Source of the DNA: Bacillota bacterium
Lineage (GTDB): Bacteria; Bacillota; Bacilli; Bacillales_B; DSM-18226
Length of the DNA stretch: 7,379 bases
Assembly: GCA_030705665.1 (NCBI GenBank)
Contig: JAUZQA010000204.1
Coordinates: 1 to 7,379 of the forward strand
Direction: 5' to 3'
A program made the translations under genes and the position numbers. Position 1 is the stretch's first letter. Each line of letters opens with the position of its first letter. Shown here one piece after another: positions 1 through 4,862 of the stretch. The notes under the pieces were generated by a model. It saw nothing but the letters and a program-made list of their open reading frames with translations. It made no database searches and had not been told where the DNA came from.

Positions 1-205
1 GTAAGATTTCCCATTTTGCCAAGAGACCTTCATCACGATTCTCTCCAAGGTCTGTAACACCTGCTTCAAGTGCTTCCATCGCTCTTTCTTTACTCACATA
101 TTTAGTGACGGCAATGAGTCTAACTTCTTCTGGATTTCTGTTTGCCTTTTGACAGGCTTCATTTATTTGTTGTTTTATCGCTTCAAGCTTTACAGAAACT
201 TTCAT
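1..205 (-). CDS. ylmE: YlmE, YggS/PLPBP-family pyridoxal-phosphate-binding protein (N-terminal part)
   Basis: Only the first 68 codons lie in the window; the gene runs off the left edge. The reading starts MKVSVKLEAIKQQINEAC and contains LIAVTKYVS at about residues 29-37, followed by LGENRDEGLLAKWE. This is the N-terminal signature of the YggS/PROSC family, in which the lysine of the AVTK motif carries pyridoxal 5'-phosphate; here it is Lys33. Family members are cytosolic single-domain PLP carriers involved in vitamin B6 and amino/keto-acid homeostasis rather than classic enzymes. The ATG at 205-203 shares one base with the TGA of ylmD (TGATG arrangement), so the two are probably translationally coupled. 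An AAGGAGG at 225-219, inside the end of ylmD, serves as ribosome binding site with a rather long 13-nt spacing. The ylmD-ylmE order matches the B. subtilis ylm cluster next to sigG. The identification is firm; the exact cellular role is known only from the family. Confidence 0.87.
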   Translation of the reverse strand, partial: MKVSVKLEAIKQQINEACQKANRNPEEVRLIAVTKYVSKERAMEALEAGVTDLGENRDEGLLAKWEIL

Positions 206-1032
206 CAAAAACAAGAATCCTCCTTCCAGCCGATAAAGCTTAACATTCTCCCCGTTTGACCACGGTCGCGGCGATGTGAGAAAAATTTATCCTGGTCGCA
301 GCTGGTACAATATCCTGTAAGGGTAATGTTTTCTTCAGGCACTCCCGCTTTTAGCAGCACCAGCCGATTCACTTCGCGTAAATCTAAACAATATTCATCT
401 TCTTTTACTAAATTATATGGTTTTTCCTCGACATCTACTAGTATATTTTGAACTAAATCGATAACACGATTATCTACAATATAACATTTTTTACATATTG
501 ATGGGCCTATTGTGACAAAAATTTGCTGGGGGCGAATGCCCTCCATCCCCCACAACTCGACCATTTCCGCTCCAATTTGCTTAACGGTGCCCCTCCAGCC
601 CGCGTGTGCAGCACCAATCATTCCCCGCTCGGGGGCCATAAAAAAGAGCGGAACACAATCTGCATAGCATAATGTTAATAATATTCCTTTTTCATCCGTA
701 TAAAAACCATCTATTCCCTTAAAAGACGTTTCATAAAGGTTAGAACCTCTTCCCCTGTCTGCCTTGGTTACTTTTTGTATAAGGTTTTCATGGATTTGTT
801 CAGCACCAACCCAATGCTCCAACGGAAAATCAATGTCATCTGCCACTTTTTGACGGTTCGCACAAACGTCTATGTGCACATCACCAACGTGAAAACCAAG
901 ATTCAAACTATTAAAGGCTTCTTGACTATATCCATCATTTTTCGTCGTCATTCCTGCGACTAAATTCTTATATTGGTCCGTCCAATTTTTGATAACAAAA
1001 AAGGATTCTTGCTGTAAAACAAATGGTTCCAT
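205..1032 (-). CDS. ylmD: YlmD, laccase-domain (YfiH/PgeF/LACC1 family) purine nucleoside phosphorylase-like metalloprotein
   Basis: This 275-residue protein belongs to the YfiH/DUF152 family, formerly called polyphenol oxidase or laccase-domain proteins. Members have been shown to act on purine nucleosides (phosphorolysis, adenosine deamination), and E. coli PgeF also edits mis-incorporated L-serine in peptidoglycan precursors. Visible hallmarks are GAEQIH (76-81), CYADCVPLFF (122-131), AHAGWRG (142-148), IGPSICKKCY (175-184) and CTSC followed by FFSHRRD (242-256). His81, Cys126 and His143 fit the family's zinc ligands. Length is typical and no signal peptide is seen, so it should be cytosolic. 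The ATG at 1032 has GAGGG at 1043-1039, 6 nt upstream. It sits 74 nt after ylmC and overlaps ylmE by one base. That spacer holds a small hairpin (1082-1087 with 1095-1100) too weak to call a terminator. Family assignment is secure; which substrate matters in this organism is not visible. Confidence 0.94.
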   Translation of the reverse strand: MEPFVLQQESFFVIKNWTDQYKNLVAGMTTKNDGYSQEAFNSLNLGFHVGDVHIDVCANRQKVADDIDFPLEHWVGAEQIHENLIQKVTKADRGRGSNLYETSFKGIDGFYTDEKGILLTLCYADCVPLFFMAPERGMIGAAHAGWRGTVKQIGAEMVELWGMEGIRPQQIFVTIGPSICKKCYIVDNRVIDLVQNILVDVEEKPYNLVKEDEYCLDLREVNRLVLLKAGVPEENITLTGYCTSCDQDKFFSHRRDRGQTGRMLSFIGWKEDSCF

Positions 1033-1106
1033 GAAATTCCCTCTTTATGTTTTTCTATAGTCTACCATAATTAGCAAAAGAATTGGTTACTGTCACCAAT
1101 AATCTG

Positions 1107-1376
1107 TTAATCATTCACAAGATCTGAAGTTGTAGGATCAGCTATTGAATATCGGACTAAAATAACATCTTCTCCAATTTTTAATATGTTGCGCCACGGA
1201 ATGACGATGTCTTCATCCTTGCTAAACAATCCAAGCATCCTTCCGCTTTTTCCAATAACAATTGCCTCAATTTTTCCGGTTGTCAAGTTAATATCAATAT
1301 CTCCAATATTACCTAGTTTTTTTCCATCAGAAATATTCACAACATCTTTTATTTGAAATTCAGATATTCTAACCAT
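1107..1376 (-). CDS. ylmC: YlmC/YmxH-family PRC-barrel sporulation-associated protein
   Basis: This 89-residue protein matches the YlmC/YmxH family, a stand-alone PRC-barrel domain found almost only in endospore formers. The barrel covers most of the chain: MVRISEFQIKDVVNISDG at the start, LGNIGDIDINLTTGKIEAIVI at 21-41, and DIVIPWRNILKIGEDVILVR at 56-75. A short polar tail (PTTSDLVND) follows. There are no transmembrane segments or catalytic residues. PRC barrels usually mediate binding, and the specific function of YlmC is not established. Translation should begin at the ATG at 1376, with GGGGAGG at 1390-1384 and a 7-nt spacing. It is the first gene of the ylmC-ylmD-ylmE group and is separated from sigG by two hairpin terminator-like structures and 619 nt, so it should have its own promoter. 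A possible -10 (TATAGT at 1405-1400) lies just upstream, but no convincing -35 goes with it. Confidence 0.9.
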   Translation of the reverse strand: MVRISEFQIKDVVNISDGKKLGNIGDIDINLTTGKIEAIVIGKSGRMLGLFSKDEDIVIPWRNILKIGEDVILVRYSIADPTTSDLVND

Positions 1377-1484
1377 TAAGTAACCTCCCCGAAAAGTGTA
1401 CTATAGAAAATATATGAGTCTCTAGCTTTAATAAAACCTTTAGAAAAAAATAAAGCTGGTAATAAATCACCGCGTTGAACATGT

Positions 1485-1560
1485 CTGTTGATGGGCGCTC
1501 CAGGCACTTCGCTTTCCACGGGCGTGCAGGAGTCTTCGTGCCTTCCGCGCCAATCAACAG
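1485..1560 (-). repeat. Palindromic intergenic repeat, copy A (short form)
   Basis: The element is bounded by CTGTTGAT (1485-1492) and ATCAACAG (1553-1560), a perfect 8-bp inverted repeat. After one mismatch the stem continues with GGCGC (1494-1498) against GCGCC (1547-1551). A second inner stem is AGGCAC (1502-1507) with GTGCCT (1538-1543). Read on the minus strand it aligns with copy B: both begin CTGTTGATTGG-GCGGA-GGCAC and end near GGAAAGCGA-GTGCC-GGAGCG, but copy A lacks most of the central hairpin section. It is therefore a 76-bp member of the same family in the opposite orientation. No flanking target-site duplication is evident. I recall similar GGAGCGGA-containing palindromes scattered between genes in many Bacillaceae genomes; their function is not known to me. 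Confidence 0.75.
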
Positions 1561-1790
1561 GTGTTTTAAATAAAGACCTTCAGCTCTACTAATTAATATA
1601 AATTTAGAAAGGAAAAAAAGAAGCTAAGCTTCGCAGGCTCAAAGGAGATGCATGGGCTTCGCTACTGTGAATACGAGGATTGTAGGTGAACAGGCTCTTC
1701 TAGTAAAGCCAGTTAAATTAAAAAAAGATTGCAAAACACTAAGCAAGGATAGAAAAAGTGTGTTGCAATACTCTAGGTTGTTCTGACTCC

Positions 1791-1896
1791 CTGTTGATTG
1801 GAGCGGAGGGCACTGGAGACCCCACAGGCGCCAATGCGCCGAGGAGGCTCCAGGACCTCCCTGCGGAAAGCGAGTGCCCGGAGCGGAAATCAACAG
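1791..1896 (+). repeat. Palindromic intergenic repeat, copy B (long form)
   Basis: This 106-bp element is bounded by a perfect 9-bp inverted repeat, CTGTTGATT (1791-1799) and AATCAACAG (1888-1896). Just inside, the same sequence GGAGCGGA occurs on both arms (1800-1807 and 1880-1887). It would form a symmetrical internal loop rich in possible G-A pairs around a central GC/GC step. The stem resumes with GGGCACT (1808-1814) against AGTGCCC (1873-1879). The centre carries a further stem TGGAG/CTCCA (1814-1818, 1848-1852) capped by GGCGC-CAAT-GCGCC (1827-1840). The GC content is far above the surrounding DNA. It is the longer relative of copy A and lies just downstream of the sigG terminator. It looks like a REP/MITE-type mobile palindrome or a structured RNA; the sequence alone does not decide which. 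Confidence 0.8.
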
Positions 1897-1901
1897 GCCC
1901 A

Positions 1902-1926
1902 TTTGCAGGAATATAAATCCTGCAAA
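1902..1926. repeat. Perfect 9-bp stem-loop next to the sigG terminator
   Basis: TTTGCAGGA (1902-1910) and TCCTGCAAA (1918-1926) form a perfect 9-bp inverted repeat with a 7-nt AT loop. Its right arm shares three bases with the T9 tract of the sigG terminator, and its left arm ends 6 nt from repeat B. It has no T-run of its own on the minus strand, so it is not a terminator for sigG. It could instead stabilise the 3' end of any read-through RNA. Confidence 0.5.
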
Positions 1927-1958
1927 AAAAAATGCCGAGAAAAATTCCCTTTCTCGAC
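1924..1958 (-). terminator. Intrinsic terminator downstream of sigG
   Basis: On the minus strand GTCGAGAAA (1958-1950) pairs with TTTCTCGGC (1942-1934) as a 9-bp stem with one G-T pair and a 7-nt loop. One A and then nine Ts (1932-1924) follow. This is a standard Rho-independent terminator about 40 nt after the sigG stop codon, and it separates sigG from ylmC. Confidence 0.82.
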
Positions 1959-1963
1959 AATCT

Positions 1964-1993
1964 GATAAAGCTGCCCTTTTGGGCAGCTTTATC
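1964..1993 (-). terminator. Strong perfect hairpin immediately after the sigG stop codon
   Basis: GATAAAGCTGCCC (1964-1976) and GGGCAGCTTTATC (1981-1993) form a perfect 13-bp stem with a TTTT/AAAA loop, starting 3 nt after the sigG TAA. No long T-run follows on the minus strand. It may therefore act with the next hairpin as a tandem terminator, or protect the mRNA end against 3' exonucleases, rather than terminate alone. Confidence 0.6.
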
Positions 1994-1995
1994 CA

Positions 1996-2775
1996 TTAAC
2001 TTTGGATATTCTTATTCATTTGTCTGATAGCTGCTTTTTCAAGCCTTGAGACCTGTGCCTGCGAGATTCCAATTTCATCAGCGACTTCCATTTGTGTTTT
2101 TCCTTGAAAGAAGCGTTTCCTAAGGATTAGCTTTTCGCGGTCATTTAACCTTCTCATTCCCTCTTTTAAGGCTAATTCTTCAATCCAATGTGTGTCTTTA
2201 TTTCTTTCATCACTTAATTGATCCATCACATAAATCGGGTCTCCACCGTCGTTATAAATGGGCTCAAATAAAGATACAGGATCTTGAATTGCATCCAGGG
2301 CAAAAACGATTTCCTCATGTGGAACGTCCAAGACCTTGGCAATTTCTTCTGCCGTAGGCTCACGGGATGTTTCACTCATTAACCGTTCCCTGACCTGTAA
2401 TGCCTTATAAGCAATATCGCGAAGTGACCGCGAAACCCGGATCGGATTATTATCCCTCAGATAGCGTCTAATTTCTCCAATGATCATTGGTACTGCGTAG
2501 GTAGAGAACTTTACATTTTGACCTAAATCAAAATTATCAATAGATTTCATAAGTCCAATACAGCCAACCTGGAACAGGTCATCAACAAACTCGCCCCGAT
2601 TGTTAAATCGTTGGATGACACTTAATACAAGTCTCAGGTTTCCGTTGACTAGTTTTTCACGGGCACTAATATCGCCCGCTTGCATTTGCTTGAAGAGTAA
2701 TCTCATTTCTTCGTTCTTTAAAACAGGAAGTTTTGATGTATCGACACCGCAAATTTCAACTTTATTTCGAGTCAA
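1996..2775 (-). CDS. sigG: RNA polymerase sigma-G factor (late forespore)
   Basis: Sigma-G directs late forespore transcription after engulfment. The 259-residue chain, beginning TRNKVEICGVDTSKLP after the initiator, matches B. subtilis sigma-G almost throughout (260 residues there). Region 2 spans DLFQVGCIGLMKSIDNFD (66-83) and KFSTYAVPMIIGEIRRYLRD (89-108). Region 3 includes TAEEIAKVLDVPHEEI (141-156). The region 4.2 helix-turn-helix is in 212-247, with GISQAQVSRLEK at its end. Asn44 aligns with Asn45 of B. subtilis sigma-G, reported to set recognition by the anti-sigma factor Gin/CsfB. The start is the TTG at 2775: AGGAGGG lies 8 nt upstream at 2790-2784, and the protein then begins at the conserved N-terminus. 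A longer in-frame GTG at 2844 would add 23 non-conserved residues encoded over the promoter, so I reject it. Expression should need sigma-F in the forespore and is probably limited by a leader hairpin; read-through from sigE is possible because no terminator separates them. Confidence 0.98.
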   Translation of the reverse strand: MTRNKVEICGVDTSKLPVLKNEEMRLLFKQMQAGDISAREKLVNGNLRLVLSVIQRFNNRGEFVDDLFQVGCIGLMKSIDNFDLGQNVKFSTYAVPMIIGEIRRYLRDNNPIRVSRSLRDIAYKALQVRERLMSETSREPTAEEIAKVLDVPHEEIVFALDAIQDPVSLFEPIYNDGGDPIYVMDQLSDERNKDTHWIEELALKEGMRRLNDREKLILRKRFFQGKTQMEVADEIGISQAQVSRLEKAAIRQMNKNIQS

Positions 2776-2783
2776 ACTCTTTT

Positions 2784-2798
2784 CCCTCCTCACAGGAG
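2784..2798 (-). promoter_or_regulatory. sigG Shine-Dalgarno sequence within a small leader hairpin
   Basis: The sigG ribosome binding site AGGAGGG (2790-2784) is preceded by its own complement. CTCCT (2798-2794), a GTG loop, and AGGAG (2790-2786) give a 5-bp hairpin covering five of its seven bases. A second possible pairing, AACTC (2800-2796) with GAGTT (2779-2775), would reach the first base of the TTG start. A leader hairpin that reduces sigG translation has been reported in B. subtilis. The pairing here is seen directly; its effect is inferred. Confidence 0.6.
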
Positions 2799-2813
2799 TT
2801 GCTGTACAAAAAA

Positions 2814-2842
2814 CAGTATCTCCTTGAGAAGGAAAAATATGC
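2814..2842 (-). promoter_or_regulatory. Probable sigma-F promoter of sigG
   Basis: The minus strand reads GCATA (2842-2838), 14 nt, then GGAGATACTG (2823-2814). This fits the sigma-F consensus GYATA / GGnnAnAnTR at every fixed position, with a spacer one nucleotide short of the usual 15. Transcription would begin near 2807, giving a leader of about 32 nt before the TTG start. Sigma-G recognises similar sites, so autoregulation is possible. Confidence 0.72.
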
Positions 2843-2934
2843 ACTTGTCCTAATCCTTAAGACAGCCAAAAATTATTGAAATATAGTAAAATTCCTTAAA
2901 TAATGCCTTTTTATTTTTTAAAAATATTTTTTGA

Positions 2935-3654
2935 TTAAACCATTTTATTAAATTCTTTACGGAGTCTTTTTATGATTCTTTTTTCTAGTCTCGAAATATA
3001 TGATTGTGAGATACCAAGCATGTCGGCCACATCTTTCTGTGTCTTTTCTTCGCCATTTGCGAGGCCAAAGCGCAGTTCCATAATTTGTTTTTCACGGTCA
3101 GAGAGTTGATGTAATGCTTTTGTTAACAGCTTGCGGTCTACATTTGCCTCAAGGTCCTTCGTTATAATATCCTCATCTGTTCCAAGGACATCGGATAGTA
3201 AAAGTTCATTCCCATCCCAGTCAATGTTTAATGGTTCATCAAAAGATACTTCTGATCTTATCTTATTGTTTCTCCGTAAATACATGAGAATTTCATTTTC
3301 AATACATCTCGAAGCATATGTAGCAAGTTTAATTTTCTTTTCAGGGTTAAAGGTATTTACCGCTTTGATAAGGCCGATGGTTCCAATACTGATTAAATCT
3401 TCAATATTTATCCCTGTATTTTCAAATTTCCTTGCAATATAAACGACCAGTCTTAAATTTCGTTCAATTAAGATGGAACGGGCCGCCTTATCGCCACTAG
3501 GCAATTTTTTTAATAAAAGTTCCTCCTCATCTTTACTTAAAGGAGGCGGCAATGCTTCACTTCCGCCAATATAATAGACTTCATCGGTTTTGATTCCAAG
3601 TTTAATAAGGATTTTGTACCAAAGATATGATAGGTGAAGCCGCCACTTTTTCAT
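2935..3654 (-). CDS. sigE: Pro-sigma-E, early mother-cell sporulation sigma factor
   Basis: Sigma-E starts mother-cell gene expression after asymmetric division. The 239 residues equal the B. subtilis length and are nearly identical to it as I recall it. The N-terminal pro-sequence, about 27 residues ([20 protein letters not shown]), is basic and amphipathic and keeps the precursor inactive at the membrane. The processing region DEVYYIGG lies at 24-31, where SpoIIGA cleaves in B. subtilis. Region 2 includes [34 protein letters not shown] and [21 protein letters not shown]. Region 4.2 ends with the helix-turn-helix [13 protein letters not shown] near the C-terminus. The ATG at 3654 has AAGGAGG at 3668-3662, with 7 nt spacing. 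It lies 45 nt after spoIIGA with no terminator or promoter visible between, so the protease and its substrate are co-transcribed from the spoIIG promoter. Confidence 0.99.
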   Translation of the reverse strand: MKKWRLHLSYLWYKILIKLGIKTDEVYYIGGSEALPPPLSKDEEELLLKKLPSGDKAARSILIERNLRLVVYIARKFENTGINIEDLISIGTIGLIKAVNTFNPEKKIKLATYASRCIENEILMYLRRNNKIRSEVSFDEPLNIDWDGNELLLSDVLGTDEDIITKDLEANVDRKLLTKALHQLSDREKQIMELRFGLANGEEKTQKDVADMLGISQSYISRLEKRIIKRLRKEFNKMV

Positions 3655-3699
3655 GAATGTTCCTCCTTCTAAATTGCGTTTTTCCTGAGTATAGTAATA

Positions 3700-4638
3700 T
3701 TAGCTTACCTTCTCTGAATCCTTGCTGTTTTTTGATCCCGTCAGCATTTTAGGATGTACGATACATTCAAAAGCATTGTCAGCGGAAAGCTGCTGCATGG
3801 TGAATGACACGAGTCCTTTTTCACACATGTACACATCATCATCCTTGCTGATTGCGATCTGATCAGGTTTAATCGCTGCGATCAGTTGCCTCTCTTGTCC
3901 AACCACACTATACGGAACGACTCTAAGCCTATTTTGCCATTCTACCGGGATTTCCCTGCTGCCCATAATCACAGCCTCTCCATCATTTGCTAGCGTTCTT
4001 ATCGGCTCAGAAACCCGTTCAAATTGCTGTTTTATGGAAACAAACATTACAGGCATTTTCGACAATGGATCATAAAGCTGGTTACCACTATCAACTAATC
4101 CTTTAAAGACTAGAACATCTCCATTAATCGAAACGTTGACATCCACAATTTGGTCATATTGAATTTTTACCATTTCCAAACTCTCTATATTGGTTTTAGA
4201 AAAATGCCATGCAATCGGAAAACCGAGTAACACAAACAGCCAGCTGATTGGATCACCAAATCCTTGAGCACTTGAAAGGATTACATTTGTTGTTAATCTG
4301 GAATCATATTGAATAAAATAGTGCGCTCCAATAAGTGCACCTCCAAGTAAAAAAGTAGCTAAATAAAGGGTCATCAATCCTTTAAAAAAGTAACTCCATC
4401 TTTTGTAGCCGAATACGGAAAGAATCATGAGGATTGAACAAATGAATTTACTGATTGGATGGTTCGTCATACTACTCATTGGGGTAAATGCCAGGATGAT
4501 AATCAATGATCCAATTAAACCACCTGCGGCCAGCCTCCAAATGCGAATCTTACGCTTTAGAAAAAGGGCCGTTAAATAAAGGAGCAGGCTATCAAATAGA
4601 AAGTTTAACAACCAAATAACATCCAAATAAACAGTCAT
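3700..4638 (-). CDS. spoIIGA: SpoIIGA, membrane aspartic protease that processes pro-sigma-E
   Basis: SpoIIGA is the septal membrane protease that removes the pro-sequence of sigma-E in the mother cell when signalled by forespore SpoIIR. The 312-residue protein shows five hydrophobic segments, at about 3-27, 35-52, 61-78, 84-109 and 130-146. A soluble C-terminal domain follows. This domain carries LVDSGNQLYDP (181-191); Asp183 in the D-S-G motif corresponds to the catalytic Asp183 of B. subtilis SpoIIGA. The active enzyme is thought to be a dimer, each subunit giving one aspartate as in retroviral proteases. Also typical are MPVMFVSIKQ (195-204) and RLRVVPYSVVG (237-247). Length is within three residues of the B. 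subtilis protein. The ATG at 4638 has GGAGG at 4650-4646, 7 nt upstream. It is the first gene of the two-gene spoIIG operon. Unlike in B. subtilis, no bpr gene lies between it and ftsZ. Confidence 0.98.
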   Translation of the reverse strand: MTVYLDVIWLLNFLFDSLLLYLTALFLKRKIRIWRLAAGGLIGSLIIILAFTPMSSMTNHPISKFICSILMILSVFGYKRWSYFFKGLMTLYLATFLLGGALIGAHYFIQYDSRLTTNVILSSAQGFGDPISWLFVLLGFPIAWHFSKTNIESLEMVKIQYDQIVDVNVSINGDVLVFKGLVDSGNQLYDPLSKMPVMFVSIKQQFERVSEPIRTLANDGEAVIMGSREIPVEWQNRLRVVPYSVVGQERQLIAAIKPDQIAISKDDDVYMCEKGLVSFTMQQLSADNAFECIVHPKMLTGSKNSKDSEKVS

Positions 4639-4714
4639 TTTTAATCCTCCGCAGGAACATCCAAATCGCTGTGTTCATCGACCTTTCTACCATTTTTCTT
4701 TCTGTTTAGGGAAA

Positions 4715-4747
4715 AGTATATCGTATCTATCATGCTAATACTGTCAT
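4715..4747 (-). promoter_or_regulatory. Probable spoIIG promoter, sigma-A with over-long spacer (Spo0A-activated type)
   Basis: On the minus strand ATGACA (4747-4742, five of six matches to TTGACA) and TATACT (4720-4715, five of six to TATAAT) are 21 nt apart. The normal spacing is 17. The B. subtilis spoIIG promoter is known for a similarly long 22-nt spacing and needs Spo0A-P to be used by sigma-A polymerase. The predicted start near 4708 leaves a leader of about 70 nt before spoIIGA. Possible Spo0A sites are degenerate: TATCAGACAAA (4793-4783) upstream, and two poor half-matches 10 bp apart around the -35 (GTTAACA and AATGACA). Confidence 0.6.
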
Positions 4748-4771
4748 TTTCTGTTAACAAAAAAACAGAAA
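4748..4771. repeat. 8-bp inverted repeat just upstream of the spoIIG -35
   Basis: TTTCTGTT (4748-4755) and AACAGAAA (4764-4771) are perfect inverted repeats separated by 8 nt. They abut the predicted -35 of spoIIG at 4747. The position suits a regulator site, but the sequence is not a standard Spo0A box and no regulator can be named. Confidence 0.4.
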
Positions 4772-4813
4772 TTTAAGGGGATTTTGTCTGATATATTTTG
4801 TTCTATTTACAAA

Positions 4814-4850
4814 TAAAAAGGCATAGCTCCAGATGGGCTATGCCTTTGTT
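4814..4850 (-). terminator. Intrinsic terminator of ftsAZ
   Basis: AAAGGCATAGC (4817-4827) and GCTATGCCTTT (4837-4847) form a perfect 11-bp stem with a 9-nt loop. On the minus strand the stem runs into a T-rich tract ending in TATTT. It lies about 15 nt after the ftsZ stop codon. The plus-strand side is also T-rich but has no gene to serve. Confidence 0.88.
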
Positions 4851-4862
4851 TACTATCATTAT

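Larger units (their letters stand above)
1377..1995. other. 619-nt non-coding region between sigG and ylmC, rich in hairpins and repeats
   Basis: No conserved protein gene is visible here. From right to left the region holds the post-sigG hairpins (1902-1993), palindromic repeat B (1791-1896), a 44-codon plus-strand reading frame of doubtful reality (1652-1786), a 12-bp stem-loop with one mismatch (1729-1740 with 1757-1768), a tiny minus-strand hairpin followed by a T-run (1613-1632), repeat A (1485-1560), and an AT-rich inverted repeat AGCTTTA/TAAAGCT (1424-1430 with 1451-1457). B. subtilis carries ylmA, an ABC-transporter ATPase gene, at this place; no trace of a Walker or signature motif is seen here. 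The reading frames running through it are products of the GC-rich repeats rather than genes. Confidence 0.75.

Noticed and set aside
775..963. Plus-strand reading frame opposite ylmD
   Set aside because: It lies wholly antisense to a well-supported gene, with no ribosome binding site or recognisable product.
1033..1106. Terminator between ylmC and ylmD
   Set aside because: The ATTGGT/ACCAAT hairpin (1082-1100) has only six pairs and an interrupted T-run, so co-transcription is more likely.
1377..1480. Sigma-E or sigma-A promoter for ylmC
   Set aside because: TATAGT (1405-1400) is a fair -10, but the sequence 17 nt upstream (AAGCTA) is a poor -35, and a sigma-E reading of TCATATA with AGTACACT has a spacer far too short; left as unproven.
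1369..1557. 62-codon minus-strand reading frame upstream of ylmC
   Set aside because: It runs through repeat A and into the ylmC ribosome binding site, lacks a family resemblance, and its composition comes from the GC-rich palindrome.
1485..1896. CRISPR-like or insertion-sequence explanation for the repeats
   Set aside because: There are only two copies, in opposite orientation and of different length, no regular spacers, and no transposase or cas coding in the window.
1639..1996. Two overlapping minus-strand reading frames of 85 and 87 codons
   Set aside because: Both are translations of repeat B and the hairpins after sigG; Ser/Gly/Arg-rich peptides of this kind arise wherever the repeat occurs and show no coding character.
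2776..2844. In-frame GTG start at 2844 giving a 282-residue sigma-G
   Set aside because: The extra 23 codons overlie the probable sigma-F promoter and the ribosome binding site; the family N-terminus begins exactly at the TTG at 2775, which has AGGAGGG 8 nt upstream.
2600..3442. Plus-strand reading frames opposite sigG and sigE
   Set aside because: They are mirror frames of highly conserved sigma-factor genes; the peptides show no domain.
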